Numbered from the stretch's first letter, positions 9,250 to 18,875 are shown. The stretch is 64,000 nucleotides of DNA from Bradyrhizobium sp. CER78 (GCF_029846235.1 NZ_JARVWP010000006.1:248001-312000), one strand, 5' to 3'. Numbers and translations: made by a program. The notes: generated by a model not told the origin, from the sequence alone.

Positions 9250-9534
9250 TCACTTGGCGATCGTATGCTTCAGGCTGAGATCTTCCGGGCTGTAGAACAG
9301 CTCGTAGAGCTTGCCTTCCTTGACGCCGTACACTTCGTAGCAGGAGCCCTCGACCTTCGTGCGGCGTACCTCATAGCCGGCCGCCTTGGCCTTGGCTTCG
9401 GCATCGCTTGCCGGCTTCCACGACGCCTTGTCGAGCTTGGTGCAAGTCTTGTAGCCGTCGGCGAACGCCGCCGATCCCGTCAGTCCCAGAACACCAGCTG
9501 CAAGCACAGCGCTCAAAATCACTCTCACGCGCAT
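9250..9534 (-). CDS. Small exported PepSY-type protein
   Basis: A 94-residue periplasmic protein with a signal peptide (ending AAFA-DG). The PepSY-like core is WKPASDAEAKAKAAGYEVRR followed by GSCYEVYGVKEGKLYELFYS. Two cysteines (about 31 and 64) could form a disulphide. Start 9534 is preferred over upstream codons because a GGAGGGG ribosome site and the signal peptide begin there. PepSY proteins are often paired with cytochrome b561 genes, as here with a 10 bp gap, and are proposed accessory or inhibitory domains of membrane redox proteins. Confidence 0.78.
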   Translation of the reverse strand: MRVRVILSAVLAAGVLGLTGSAAFADGYKTCTKLDKASWKPASDAEAKAKAAGYEVRRTKVEGSCYEVYGVKEGKLYELFYSPEDLSLKHTIAK

Positions 9535-9757
9535 CTCCCCTCCGTTGACGATCCTGCCCACAACGCACATCGCGCAGAGCACATGGGTGAACAATGCCGA
9601 GGGGATTGCCAAGTCAAGGAAGCGCGGCAGCGGCAGGCTTTAGAGAAATTCTAACCGCCGCGAAAACCGCTTTGCGCCCCACGCGCAATTCGGTTTTGAC
9701 CGCGTGCTGCGGCCTTACGCCTCATGGAAATCCGAATCTGCCGGCGCGCGCCTTCGA

Positions 9758-12295
9758 TCAGGAGGCGGCACCCGCCATTGCGAGACGAACCGCAGCAGGA
9801 CGTTCGGCCGCTGCCGGGACCCGCTCACCGATCATCTGCGCGACCTTCTCGCTCTGCACCGGCGGGCTGAAGTGGAAGCCCTGCACTTCCACGCAGGCGT
9901 CGGCGCGGAGGATATCGAGTTGCTCCCTGGTCTCGACGCCTTCGGCCGTCGTGGTCTTGCCGAGGCTGACGGCGAAGCGAACGATCGCGCGCGCGATCCG
10001 GCGCGACTCGTCCGATGCGCCGGAGAGTTCGGAGACGAAGCTGCGATCGATCTTGACCTTGTCGAACGGAAACTTCTGCAGGAAGCTCAGCGAGGAATAG
10101 CCGGTGCCGAAATCGTCGAGCGCAATCCGCACCCCGAGATCGTGTAGCTGGCTGAGCGCGGCGAACACCGCTTCGCTGTCCTGGATGATGGCCGTTTCGG
10201 TGACTTCGAGCTCGAGCCTGTTGGGAGAAATTCCCGCACTCGCCAGCGCGTGCGCGATCACCGGAACCAGCTCCGGGCTCCTGAACTGCACCGGCGACAG
10301 GTTGATCGCGATCTTGAGATCGTCGGGCCATTTGGCGGCTTCCGCACAGGCGGTGCGCAGCACCCATTCCCCGAGCGGCACGATCAGGCCGGTCTCTTCC
10401 GCGAGCGGAATGAACTGCGCCGGCGAGACCATGCCGCGCTGCGGATGGTGCCACCGCAGCAGCGCTTCGAAGCCGCAGGTCTCCCCGCTCGCGACATGGA
10501 TGAACGGCTGATAATGCAGCTCGAACTCGCCATTGGCGAGCGCACTGCGCATGTCGCGCTCGAGGCTGCGTCGGGCCTGCAGCAACCGATCGAGCTCCGG
10601 CTCGAAGAAACGGAACGAGCCGCGCCCACCGCTCTTGGCCGAGTAGAGCGCAAGATCGGCGCTGCGCAGGACCTCGTCTGAATCGGTGCCGTCGCGCGGT
10701 GCGAGCGCGATGCCGATGCTGGTCGTGGTGGTCACCCGATGATGGCCGAGATCGATCGGTTCGCTCAGCGCCTTCCTGATCTTCTCTGCGAGCAAGCCGG
10801 CCTCGGTGACCGGATCGCTGACGTAGTCGATGACGGCGAACTCGTCACCGCCGAGCCGCGCGACCAGCGTGGTATCGCTGACGCAGCGGCGCAGCCGCGC
10901 GGCCACCGACATCAGCAACGCATCGCCCGCCGGATGTCCAAGCGTGTCGTTGACGTCCTTGAAGCGATCGAGATCGAGCATCAGCACCGCAAGGCTTGGC
11001 CCACCGCACCTCGCGCCCGCGAGCGCCTGCTCCATCCATTCCTTGAGCAGCACGCGATTCGGCAGGTCGGTCAGCGCGTCGTGTTGCGCCATATGCGTGA
11101 TCTTGGCCTCGGAGCGCCGCTGCTCGGTGACGTCGCGATGCGTTGCGACCCAGCCGCCACCGGGCATCGGCTGCCGCGTCACGCAGATCAGCCGGCCGTC
11201 GGCAAGCTCGTCGACTCGGCTGCTGATCTCGTCGGCCGGCAGCGCGTTCAGCGTGGCGAGCTTCTCGGTCGCGGCGCTGTCGCTGGTCTCGCCCTTGAGA
11301 AGGCCATTGGCGATCCGATGCGTGATGATCTCGCGGTGGGCGGTGCCGGCCATCAGCAATTCGGGCGGCAGCCGGTACATCTTGGCGTAGCGGTCATTGC
11401 ACACGACCAGGCGCTTCTCCGCATCGAACATGCAGAGGCCCTCGCCCATGTGGTTGATCGCGGTATCGAGCCGGAACCTCTGTTGCTCCAGCTCCTTCTG
11501 CGACGCCTCAACCTGCTGGCGCGCCAGCGACAGCTGGCTGATGATCTCCTCGAAGCGGCGGGTGCGAAGCGCGAGGCGCCGGTCCGCGAGCACGCCGACC
11601 AGGCTCATCCCGAGCACCGAGAGCGCCACGCCCGCTATCACGATGGCGAGGAAGGCGGGAGAGAGCGACAGGGCCTCCGGAGCCAGCAACGGATCCGGAA
11701 TGATCTCGACCGCGCCCATCGCGGTGAAATGATGCGACACGATCGCAAGCGTCAGCAACAGCGCCGCGACCAGCGACGACCAGCGATCCTGGTAACGGAC
11801 CGCGGTCGCCAGCGCGGCGTAACCGAACAGCATGCCGAGCACTATGGACGCGGCCACGAGGTCCATCGACCACACCACGTGGCCCGGCACTTCCAGCGCC
11901 CACATTCCGAGATAATGCATGCTGGCAATGCCGGCTCCGATCACGGCGCCGCCGACTGGCGCGCGCCAGGGGCTGGAGTCGCTGGCGGCAAGGCCGAGGC
12001 CGCCTGATGTCAACATCATCGCCACCGCAAGCGACAGCGCGGTGAGAACGATGCCGTAGCCGGTCGGCACGCCCGGCTCATAGGCCAGCATGGCGATGAA
12101 ATGCGTTGCCCAGATGCCGTAGCCGATCGCAGCTCCCGCGATCGCGATCCAGATCAGCCGCGTCCTCGCCTGCGAGGCGATCGCGCGATGGAAGATGTTG
12201 ACCGCAACAATGCTGGCAACGAAGCAGACCAGTCCAGCCAGCAGAACCAGCCGCCAGTCATGCTCACCTGAGAGGCACGTCAGAACACGAAACAT
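9758..12295 (-). CDS. MHYT-PAS-GGDEF-EAL cyclic-di-GMP protein
   Basis: An 845-residue inner-membrane protein. A seven-helix MHYT sensor comes first (about residues 10-230, with HFIAML, HYLGMW and HHFTAMG repeats proposed to bind a metal or sense gas). A coiled coil and PAS domain (about 270-410) follow, then a GGDEF domain with intact ARLGGDEFAVI, and an EAL domain with GFEALLRW and downstream motifs AINLSPVQF and DDFGTGYSSL. Both catalytic signatures look intact, so it may make or degrade c-di-GMP. Start 12295 (MFRVLTCL) matches the family opening; 12325 is also possible. It is monocistronic. Confidence 0.92.
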   Translation of the reverse strand: MFRVLTCLSGEHDWRLVLLAGLVCFVASIVAVNIFHRAIASQARTRLIWIAIAGAAIGYGIWATHFIAMLAYEPGVPTGYGIVLTALSLAVAMMLTSGGLGLAASDSSPWRAPVGGAVIGAGIASMHYLGMWALEVPGHVVWSMDLVAASIVLGMLFGYAALATAVRYQDRWSSLVAALLLTLAIVSHHFTAMGAVEIIPDPLLAPEALSLSPAFLAIVIAGVALSVLGMSLVGVLADRRLALRTRRFEEIISQLSLARQQVEASQKELEQQRFRLDTAINHMGEGLCMFDAEKRLVVCNDRYAKMYRLPPELLMAGTAHREIITHRIANGLLKGETSDSAATEKLATLNALPADEISSRVDELADGRLICVTRQPMPGGGWVATHRDVTEQRRSEAKITHMAQHDALTDLPNRVLLKEWMEQALAGARCGGPSLAVLMLDLDRFKDVNDTLGHPAGDALLMSVAARLRRCVSDTTLVARLGGDEFAVIDYVSDPVTEAGLLAEKIRKALSEPIDLGHHRVTTTTSIGIALAPRDGTDSDEVLRSADLALYSAKSGGRGSFRFFEPELDRLLQARRSLERDMRSALANGEFELHYQPFIHVASGETCGFEALLRWHHPQRGMVSPAQFIPLAEETGLIVPLGEWVLRTACAEAAKWPDDLKIAINLSPVQFRSPELVPVIAHALASAGISPNRLELEVTETAIIQDSEAVFAALSQLHDLGVRIALDDFGTGYSSLSFLQKFPFDKVKIDRSFVSELSGASDESRRIARAIVRFAVSLGKTTTAEGVETREQLDILRADACVEVQGFHFSPPVQSEKVAQMIGERVPAAAERPAAVRLAMAGAAS

Positions 12296-12457
12296 GCGTC
12301 GGCCCGTGGTTGTCCGCGCGGACAAGCTAGGCCGATTGAATTGTCTTCTCGATAATTTTCTACAATTTTCAGTGGCATGGTTATCCGCGCGTAAGCCGAT
12401 TCCGCACGGAAATTGATGCCCCCATAGATTTTGAACACGCCCTTCAATCGCGTGTCT

Positions 12458-12880
12458 TCAACCCGCGAGCGGGACGAGCACGGTTTCACCGGTTGCGACC
12501 AGCGACGCCTCGCCCTGTTCGCTCTCCGCAAACAGTTCGGCGCGCGCAAAGATCTGTCTGCGGCCGGCGCGCACCAACGTGCCCTTGGCGATGAAGCCGT
12601 GGCCCATCGCAGGCCTCAGGCAATTCATCGAGAAATGCGATGCAGTGACCGAGCCCACGACCGATGCGGCGGCAAAGCCGCAGGCGGTGTCGAGCAATGC
12701 TGCGATCACGCCGGCATGCAGGTGGCCTGCATATTGGGTGAGATCGTCGCGCCAGGGCATGCGCAGTTCCACCTCGCCGGCGCCGGCGGAAATCACCTCG
12801 AGGCCGACAAGCCGGTTGAAGGCCGCCGACGCATTGGTCGCGATCAGACGCTCCAGATCGAATCCCGCTCCAGTGGTCAT
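12458..12880 (-). CDS. PaaI-family hotdog thioesterase
   Basis: A 140-residue hotdog-fold acyl-CoA thioesterase of the PaaI/YdiI type. It has the catalytic-region motif GHLHAGVIAALLDTACGFAA and the later SMNCLRPA strand. It hydrolyses acyl- or aryl-CoA thioesters in the cytoplasm. Its ATG overlaps the stop of the crotonase gene upstream (ATGA), so the two are translationally coupled and probably act on related CoA esters. A much longer reading of the same frame exists but begins inside the crotonase gene and is not real. Confidence 0.85.
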   Translation of the reverse strand: MTTGAGFDLERLIATNASAAFNRLVGLEVISAGAGEVELRMPWRDDLTQYAGHLHAGVIAALLDTACGFAAASVVGSVTASHFSMNCLRPAMGHGFIAKGTLVRAGRRQIFARAELFAESEQGEASLVATGETVLVPLAG

Positions 12881-13683
12881 GCAAACCTCCATTGCGGCGG
12901 TCGTCGTTCGAGATTGGCCCTGACCGCCTCGATGTGATTGGGCGCGCCAAGTAGCAGCGCCTGCTCGGCTGTCTCGGCCGCGAGCCCCGTCGCCGCATCG
13001 CGATCGGCGGCAAGATTGAGCAGCCGCTTGACGGCGCGGATCGCATCGGGACTGCGGTCCGCGATCGCGCGGGCGGTCTCCAGCGCGGCGGCGCGCGGGT
13101 CTTCGACGATCCGGGTGGCGAAGCCGTAACCGAGCGCTTCGTCGGCGGAGAAGACGCGCGCAGTATAGGTCAGTTCTCGCACTACGTCCTCGCGCGCGAG
13201 ATGGCGCATCAGCTGCGTGCCGGCCATGTCCGGCACCAGCCCCCATTTGGCTTCGATGATGGCAAGGCGCGTGGCGGGTGCGAGATATCTGATGTCGGCA
13301 CCGAGCATCAGCTGGAAACCGCCGCCGAACGCGATGCCATGGACGGCGGCAATCACCGGCATCGGCAGCTCGCGCCACAGCCACACCAGATGCTGCGCGA
13401 AATTTGCGATGCCGTGCGTGCGCTGGCCGAGATCGGCAAACGGGAGGATCGACTCGCCTTCCGTCGTCGCGACCAGGCGCTCGAGATCGAGGCCGGCGCA
13501 GAAGGCCTGGCCCTCGCCCGACAGCACCACGGCGCGGAGCTTTGAGTTGTCGGCGAGCTGCGCGCCGATGTCGGCGATCGCGGTAAACATCGACGGATCG
13601 AGCGCATTGAGCTTGTCGGGGCGATTGAGCCTGACATCGGCGACGCCACCCGCGATGCTCAGGCTGATGCGGTCAGTCGGCAT
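12877..13683 (-). CDS. Crotonase/enoyl-CoA hydratase family protein
   Basis: A 268-residue crotonase-fold enzyme acting on acyl-CoA. The oxyanion-hole segments are visible: SGEGQAFCAGLDLE, and HGIAFGGGFQLMLGADIRY. The usual catalytic Glu region reads AKWGLVPDMAGTQLM, with Asp in place of the second Glu in some hydratases, so exact activity (hydratase, isomerase or hydrolase) is open. It is followed by a PaaI thioesterase with a 4 bp overlap. Together they look like a small CoA-ester salvage operon. Confidence 0.87.
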   Translation of the reverse strand: MPTDRISLSIAGGVADVRLNRPDKLNALDPSMFTAIADIGAQLADNSKLRAVVLSGEGQAFCAGLDLERLVATTEGESILPFADLGQRTHGIANFAQHLVWLWRELPMPVIAAVHGIAFGGGFQLMLGADIRYLAPATRLAIIEAKWGLVPDMAGTQLMRHLAREDVVRELTYTARVFSADEALGYGFATRIVEDPRAAALETARAIADRSPDAIRAVKRLLNLAADRDAATGLAAETAEQALLLGAPNHIEAVRANLERRPPQWRFA

Positions 13684-13694
13684 CGTTGCGCTCG

Positions 13695-14045
13695 CTAGTA
13701 ACCGGCGGCAGCGAGCGCCACGACCACGCTCATCGCCATCCAGCCGATATGACGGAAGCGGGTCGCAACCGCATTCGCCAGCGCGGCGCAGCCGAACACG
13801 ACCGCGAGCGTCGCCACGATCCAGTGCCGCGCAGCATCGGAGGCCATCGCGGGCGCTGCAATGAGCAGCACGCCGCCGCCGATCCAGGCGACGGTGCCGG
13901 CCTGATAGACCAGGCGGAGCAGCAGGCGCAGCCGCGGCGGCTCGACGGTGGCGCGGGCGAAGATCTTGGTCTCGCCGAGGACGCCATGGATCAAGCTGAC
14001 CAGGATGGCGATGGCACCGGCGCCTTGCAGCAGAAGATCACGCAT
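13695..14045 (-). CDS. Small four-helix membrane protein
   Basis: A 116-residue hydrophobic protein with four predicted transmembrane helices and no recognised catalytic motif. It begins MRDLLLQGAGAIAILVSLIHGVLGE. The start at 14045 is chosen because the longer frame would run through the palindromic operators. It is transcribed divergently from a TetR regulator and is the likely target of that regulator. The crotonase gene follows only 11 bp downstream, so all three minus-strand genes could share the promoter. Confidence 0.68.
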   Translation of the reverse strand: MRDLLLQGAGAIAILVSLIHGVLGETKIFARATVEPPRLRLLLRLVYQAGTVAWIGGGVLLIAAPAMASDAARHWIVATLAVVFGCAALANAVATRFRHIGWMAMSVVVALAAAGY

Positions 14046-14067
14046 CGCCAAGTCCTCATGTAATGGA

Positions 14068-14085
14068 CCATACAGTACTGTATGG
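14068..14085. promoter_or_regulatory. Palindromic operator 1 (probable TetR site)
   Basis: A perfect 18-bp palindrome, CCATACAGTACTGTATGG, lies 22 bp upstream of the start of the small membrane protein, within the 106 bp separating it from the divergent TetR gene. Perfect dyads in this position usually bind the adjacent TetR dimer. Confidence 0.7.
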
Positions 14086-14113
14086 ATGAGACACCGGACG
14101 CTGGCGCCTGTCA

Positions 14114-14127
14114 ATACACTTGTGTAT
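14114..14127. promoter_or_regulatory. Palindromic operator 2 (probable TetR site)
   Basis: ATACACTTGTGTAT is a dyad with 6-bp arms and shares the ATACA/TGTAT half-sites of operator 1. It lies 24 bp before the TetR gene start, so it may mediate autorepression. Confidence 0.6.
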
Positions 14128-14151
14128 GGTCGGCGGCGCAGACGGGGAACC

Positions 14152-14688
14152 ATGACGGAACAGCTCTCAGCCAAGGACTGGCTCGATCAGGGCCTGAAGA
14201 CGCTGGCGCGGCGCGGCTTCACGGCGCTCAAGGCCGAGCCGCTGGCCAAGGCCATGGGCGTCTCGCGCGGCAGCTTCTACTGGCATTTCGCCGACATCGG
14301 CGCCTACCGCGCCGCGATCCTCGACCATTGGCGTGAGGTCGCCGCCGAGCAGGTGATCGCCGAGCTCGAGACCATTCCGCAAGGCGGCGACGCGCTGGCG
14401 CTGCTGCTGCGTCGGACCTTCTCGGCGCGGCTGGCGCTGGAACGCGCGGTGCGCAGCTGGGCCACCACTGACGCCGCGGCGCGCGCCGCCATGCTCGAGG
14501 TGGACCGGCGCCGGATCGGCTATATCGAAACCCTGCTCCGGCAGGCCGGATTCCCCGACGACGTGGCGCGCGGCCGGGCGCAGATCTTCTATTGGGCGTT
14601 CATCGGCTACGCGCTGTCCGAGCAGACGCTGCCGAAAGCCCAGCAGCAGGCGGCGATCGACGAGCTGCTGCGGATGACGAAGCGCTGA
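14152..14688 (+). CDS. TetR/AcrR family regulator
   Basis: A 178-residue repressor. The N-terminal helix-turn-helix is [20 protein letters not shown] followed by [16 protein letters not shown], and the variable C-terminal ligand domain is rich in Ala, Leu and Arg. Start 14152 gives the usual short TetR N-terminus; an upstream in-frame extension would cross the operators. It is divergent from a membrane protein with two dyads in between, pointing to control of that gene and itself. The ligand is unknown; nearby CoA-ester genes make an acyl-CoA ligand possible. Confidence 0.88.
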   Translation: MTEQLSAKDWLDQGLKTLARRGFTALKAEPLAKAMGVSRGSFYWHFADIGAYRAAILDHWREVAAEQVIAELETIPQGGDALALLLRRTFSARLALERAVRSWATTDAAARAAMLEVDRRRIGYIETLLRQAGFPDDVARGRAQIFYWAFIGYALSEQTLPKAQQQAAIDELLRMTKR

Positions 14689-14734
14689 CAGCCGACATTT
14701 GGATGTGCTAGATGTCGGCGAGCCGGAGACCGCA

Positions 14735-14932
14735 ATGAACTCGACGATCGACCACCTCGAAAGCACCGCCGACCCAAAGCTGCTCGAGATCCTGGTGTGC
14801 CCGATCACCAAGGGACCGCTGGAATTCGACGCCGCGCGGCAGGAGCTGATCTCGCGCTCCGCAAAACTCGCCTATCCGATCCGCGACGGCATCCCGATCA
14901 TGCTGCCGGAAGAGGCGCGCAAGATCGATTGA
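14735..14932 (+). CDS. Trm112 family protein
   Basis: A 65-residue Trm112-like (YcaR) protein. The pattern [18 protein letters not shown] and [18 protein letters not shown] is diagnostic. In bacteria only part of the zinc site is kept, and here a single Cys remains in the CP motif. Eukaryotic and archaeal homologues activate methyltransferases; the bacterial role is unclear. Start 14735 has GGAG 7 nt upstream; a TTG further up at 14699 is less likely. A palindromic repeat follows. Confidence 0.85.
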   Translation: MNSTIDHLESTADPKLLEILVCPITKGPLEFDAARQELISRSAKLAYPIRDGIPIMLPEEARKID

Positions 14933-14940
14933 CGTGATCG

Positions 14941-15029
14941 CGTAGCCCGGATGAAGCGCAGCGCAATCCGGGACCGCTCTATCCGTGGATGATCTTACCC
15001 GGATTTCGCTCCGCTCCATCCGAGCTACG
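14941..15029. repeat. Intergenic palindromic repeat, type A (cgtagcccgg)
   Basis: Starts cgtagcccggatgaagcgc and ends with the inverted copy gctccatccgagctacg, with a second pair of arms inside (caatccggg / cccggattt). It fills the convergent gap between Trm112 and the UbiH-type gene and may act as a bidirectional hairpin. The copy at 24527 belongs to the same type. Confidence 0.8.
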
Positions 15030-15042
15030 AATCTGCGAAAGC

Positions 15043-16263
15043 CTACAGCGCCTCACCCTTCAGCAGCCGCGGCACCTCGCCCGACAATCCCGCCGCCTGG
15101 CGGATGAACATGCTCTTCAGCGGCGGCGCGCGATCGACCAAACCCAATCCGATGTCGCGCACGGTGCGCAGCAGCGTCGATTCGTTGGAGAACAGGAAGT
15201 TCAGCGAGTTGGTGGCAACGCCCATCGCCATGGTGTCGAAGCGCCGCCAGCGCTGATAGCGCTCGAGCACGTCGGCCTGTCCGAGATCCATGCCGAGCCG
15301 CGCCGCGTCAACCACGACCTCGGCCAATGCTGCGACATCCTTGAGGCCCATATTGAGCCCTTGCCCGGCGATCGGATGGATCACATGCGCGGCGTCGCCG
15401 ATCAACGCCAGCCGTTCGGCGATGAAGGAACGCGCGACGAAATAGCCGAGCGGAAACGCACGCGGCTTGTCGAGCGCCTTGATCTCGCCGAGATGCAAAC
15501 CAAAACGCTGCTCGAGCTCGGCGTGGAATTGCTCTTCATTCAAGGCAACAATACGCGTGGCGTCCTTGCGCGTCTCGGTCCACACCAGCGACGAGCGGTT
15601 GCCGGTCAGCGGCAGGATCGCGAACGGACCTGCGGGCAGGAAATGCTCCTCGGCGCGGCCGCGATGCTCACGCTCGTGGCCGACCGTGACCACGATGCCG
15701 GATTGATCATAGTCCCAGCCATGGGTCGCGATCCCGGCGCGCTCGCGCAGCTTCGAGCGTGCGCCGTCGGCGGCGACCAGCAGGCTCGCATCGATCTCGG
15801 TGCCGTCGGCCAGCCGTACGCTGACGCCGTCGGGGCGTGACTCCGTTGCCGACACTGCGGTGGCGCGCAGCTCGACGCCTTCGGCCTCGGCGCGCGCCGC
15901 CAGCGCATCGATCAGATAGCGGTTCTCGACCATATGGGCGAACGGCTCGCCGGGCTCGACATTGCCGGCGAAGGTCAGGAACACCGGCCGCGTGGCGTCC
16001 TCCAGCTTGGAATCGGTGACGACCATGTCGGTGATCGGCTGCGCGGTCGGCGCCACCTGGCCCCAGACGCCGAGGGTCTCGAACAGCCGCCGGCAGGCCG
16101 CCACGATCGCGGTCGCGCGCGGATCGCGGCTCGGGCGCTGGCTCAGCGCAGGATCGGCCACGATGACCGGGATGTCCGGCCCCAGCCCCTGGCGCAACGC
16201 GACCGCCAGCGCCAGCCCGGCAAATGCGCCCCCGCAGATCACGATACTTCGTTGTGCCGGCAT
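15043..16263 (-). CDS. UbiH/UbiF/COQ6-type FAD hydroxylase (ubiquinone synthesis)
   Basis: A 406-residue flavin monooxygenase of the ubiquinone-hydroxylase family. It has the FAD motif ICGGAFAGLALAVALRQG at the N-terminus, the DG motif LLVAADGARSKLRERAG, and the GD motif LIGDAAHVIHPIAGQGLNMG. These enzymes hydroxylate the ring of ubiquinone precursors at the inner membrane. Family members with different ring positions (UbiH, UbiF, UbiL, UbiM) cannot be told apart here. It is monocistronic with palindromic repeats on both sides. Confidence 0.88.
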   Translation of the reverse strand: MPAQRSIVICGGAFAGLALAVALRQGLGPDIPVIVADPALSQRPSRDPRATAIVAACRRLFETLGVWGQVAPTAQPITDMVVTDSKLEDATRPVFLTFAGNVEPGEPFAHMVENRYLIDALAARAEAEGVELRATAVSATESRPDGVSVRLADGTEIDASLLVAADGARSKLRERAGIATHGWDYDQSGIVVTVGHEREHRGRAEEHFLPAGPFAILPLTGNRSSLVWTETRKDATRIVALNEEQFHAELEQRFGLHLGEIKALDKPRAFPLGYFVARSFIAERLALIGDAAHVIHPIAGQGLNMGLKDVAALAEVVVDAARLGMDLGQADVLERYQRWRRFDTMAMGVATNSLNFLFSNESTLLRTVRDIGLGLVDRAPPLKSMFIRQAAGLSGEVPRLLKGEAL

Positions 16264-16350
16264 GCCTTTTCCTTACGCGCCCGACGCCATCAGACTGTGC
16301 TTGCTACCTGATAATAGCTGGGCGAAACAGGGGGCAGAAACAAGCCTGAT

Positions 16351-16453
16351 CGTCATTCCGGGGCTCGCGCAGCGAGAACCACAGGTGCGCAATTGCGCAC
16401 CGGGGAATCTCGAGATTCCGGGTTCGATGCTGTCGCATCGCCCCGGAATGACG
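16351..16453. repeat. Intergenic palindromic repeat, type F (cgtcattccgggg)
   Basis: Outer arms are cgtcattccgggg and ccccggaatgacg. Inside sits a perfect palindrome, ggtgcgcaattgcgcacc (16384-16401), also found in the type E element at 62.1 kb, and a second dyad gaatctcgagattc. It lies in the divergent gap between the UbiH-type gene and tesB. Confidence 0.8.
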
Positions 16454-16477
16454 GTTTAACCAACCGAAAGCCACCGA

Positions 16478-17338
16478 ATGTCCAAGAGCCTGATCGACCT
16501 GCTGTCCATCCTCGATCTCGAGCAGCTCGAGGTGAATTTGTTCCGCGGCAATAGCCCGAAGACAAGCTGGCAGCGCGTGTTCGGCGGCCAGGTGATCGGT
16601 CAGGCGATGGTCGCGGCGTGCCGCACCGTCGAGGGCCGCCTGCCGCATTCGATCCATTGCTACTTCATCCTGCCGGGCGATCCGCAGATCCCGATCATCT
16701 ACCAGGTCGAGCGGCTGCGCGACGGCAAGAGCTACACCACCCGCCGCGTCACCGCGATCCAGCACGGCAACGCGATCTTCTCCATCATGGTGTCGTTCCA
16801 TGCCGATGAAGAGAGCAACTTCAATCATCAGGAGAAGATGCCCGACGTGCCGCCGCCGGAGAAGCTGACCGCGGAGGAAGTGTCGAAGCAGCCGATGTTC
16901 AAGGAGATGCCGGAGTTCATCCGCCGCTACTATGAGAGCGACCGGCCGATCGAGCTGCGCCCGGTCGAGCTCGGCCGCTATTTCGGCCAGAAGATCGACG
17001 ACGGCCGCATCCATGTCTGGATCCGCACCGCGGCGAAGCTGCCCGACGATCCGGCGCTGCATCTGTGCGCGCTCGCCTATGCGTCGGATTTCTCGCTGCT
17101 CGATGCCGTGATGGCGCGCTATGGCCGCACGCTGTTCGACCGGCGCATGATGCCGGCGAGCCTCGACCACGCGATGTGGTTTCACCGCCCATTCCGCGCC
17201 GACGAATGGCTGCTCTACGCGCAGGATTCGCCGAGTGCGCAGTCGGGCCGCGGTCTGACCCGCGGCCTGATCTTCAAGCCCGACGGCACGCTGGTGGCGT
17301 CGGTCGCGCAAGAAGGCTCGGTGCGCGAACGCAAATAA
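16478..17338 (+). CDS. tesB: Acyl-CoA thioesterase II
   Basis: A 286-residue double-hotdog thioesterase that hydrolyses medium- and long-chain acyl-CoA. Conserved segments include VFGGQVIGQAMVAACRTVEG, HCYFILPGD and YTTRRVTAIQHG. The second hotdog has LAYASDFSLLDAVM, with the catalytic Asp, then SLDHAMWFHRPFRADEWLLY and the Ser/Gln region. Length agrees with E. coli TesB (286). It is monocistronic and convergent with the GYF/DUF4339 gene, only 4 bp away. Confidence 0.95.
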   Translation: MSKSLIDLLSILDLEQLEVNLFRGNSPKTSWQRVFGGQVIGQAMVAACRTVEGRLPHSIHCYFILPGDPQIPIIYQVERLRDGKSYTTRRVTAIQHGNAIFSIMVSFHADEESNFNHQEKMPDVPPPEKLTAEEVSKQPMFKEMPEFIRRYYESDRPIELRPVELGRYFGQKIDDGRIHVWIRTAAKLPDDPALHLCALAYASDFSLLDAVMARYGRTLFDRRMMPASLDHAMWFHRPFRADEWLLYAQDSPSAQSGRGLTRGLIFKPDGTLVASVAQEGSVRERK

Positions 17339-17342
17339 CCTT

Positions 17343-18233
17343 TCAGCTACCCGCGGCCGCGCCGCGCTCGGTCAACGCGAATTGCGAGATGAACCAGTTG
17401 GCGTACCAGCGCAGCACCCACGGAATCGGAATCAGGAAGCCGCAGCCGACCGCGAACACGATGGTTCGCCACAGCACGTCGAGGCCGGAGGCATTGAAGG
17501 TGACCTCGCGGCGCGTGCCCTCGACGTTGCGGCAGATCCAGCGCAGCCATGCGGTCATCACCCAGGCCCAGCCGATGATGGTGATGGACGCGATCACCAT
17601 CAGCACGTACCAGCCGACATAGACGGCCGGGCTGCCGTTGAACGAGATCGGCAGGTCCTGGCCGCTCGAGCTGAGGCGGCCGAAGATCCAGCGCACGATC
17701 ATCCAGCTCAGGAAGCCCTGCAACAGCAGCGAGAGCAGCGTGACGATGTTGCTGTTGGCGGCTCCGGCATAGGTCAGAAGGCCGAGCACGATGAAGACGT
17801 ACCAGATGTCGAGAGGCTGCCCGGTGAAGGCGAGGTGCGGCCGGCCGGGCACGCGAATATAGGGAATCGCAAAGCGGTACAGGCCGGTCGCGGTCCACGG
17901 CGCGGGGATGACGAAGATCTGGCCGATGAACATCAGCACGCTGCGTCCGAACAGGCCCCAGATCGGGAAGTCGGCCGACAGCGCGCCGCCGCTGTAGCTT
18001 GCCGATGCCGCAACCGGCGGCGGTGCACCGGCCTGCGGAAACGCCGGCGGAGCCCCCGCGCTCGGAACAAGTCCTGGAATCTCCCCGGCCTTCTGCCAGC
18101 CGGCCATTCCCTCGGTCCACACCAGCGTATCGGCGCCCACCATGCCACGGGTGATCAAGTCGCGGAGCTGAGCTTCAGGCAGGGGGCCTTTTTGCTGGCC
18201 TTCGGATGCATAAAACCAGTTTCGGTTCGACAT
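17343..18233 (-). CDS. GYF_2 (DUF4339) domain membrane protein, DUF898-like
   Basis: A 296-residue protein. Residues 1-60 form a GYF_2/DUF4339 domain (NWFYASEGQQKGPLPEAQLR, then WTEGMAGWQKAGEIPGL), a probable peptide-binding module. A Pro/Ala linker follows, and then about six membrane helices resembling DUF898 permease-like proteins. Start 18233 follows GAGGAA and is preferred over an upstream ATG lacking such a site. Function is unknown. It is divergent from glnK1. Confidence 0.72.
   Translation of the reverse strand: MSNRNWFYASEGQQKGPLPEAQLRDLITRGMVGADTLVWTEGMAGWQKAGEIPGLVPSAGAPPAFPQAGAPPPVAASASYSGGALSADFPIWGLFGRSVLMFIGQIFVIPAPWTATGLYRFAIPYIRVPGRPHLAFTGQPLDIWYVFIVLGLLTYAGAANSNIVTLLSLLLQGFLSWMIVRWIFGRLSSSGQDLPISFNGSPAVYVGWYVLMVIASITIIGWAWVMTAWLRWICRNVEGTRREVTFNASGLDVLWRTIVFAVGCGFLIPIPWVLRWYANWFISQFALTERGAAAGS

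Positions 18234-18875
<642 letters not shown>

Noticed and set aside
12458..13384. 308-codon reading of the thioesterase frame
   Set aside because: The extra N-terminal 168 codons overlap the crotonase gene out of frame and are Arg/Ala-rich shadow text; the real start is at 12880.
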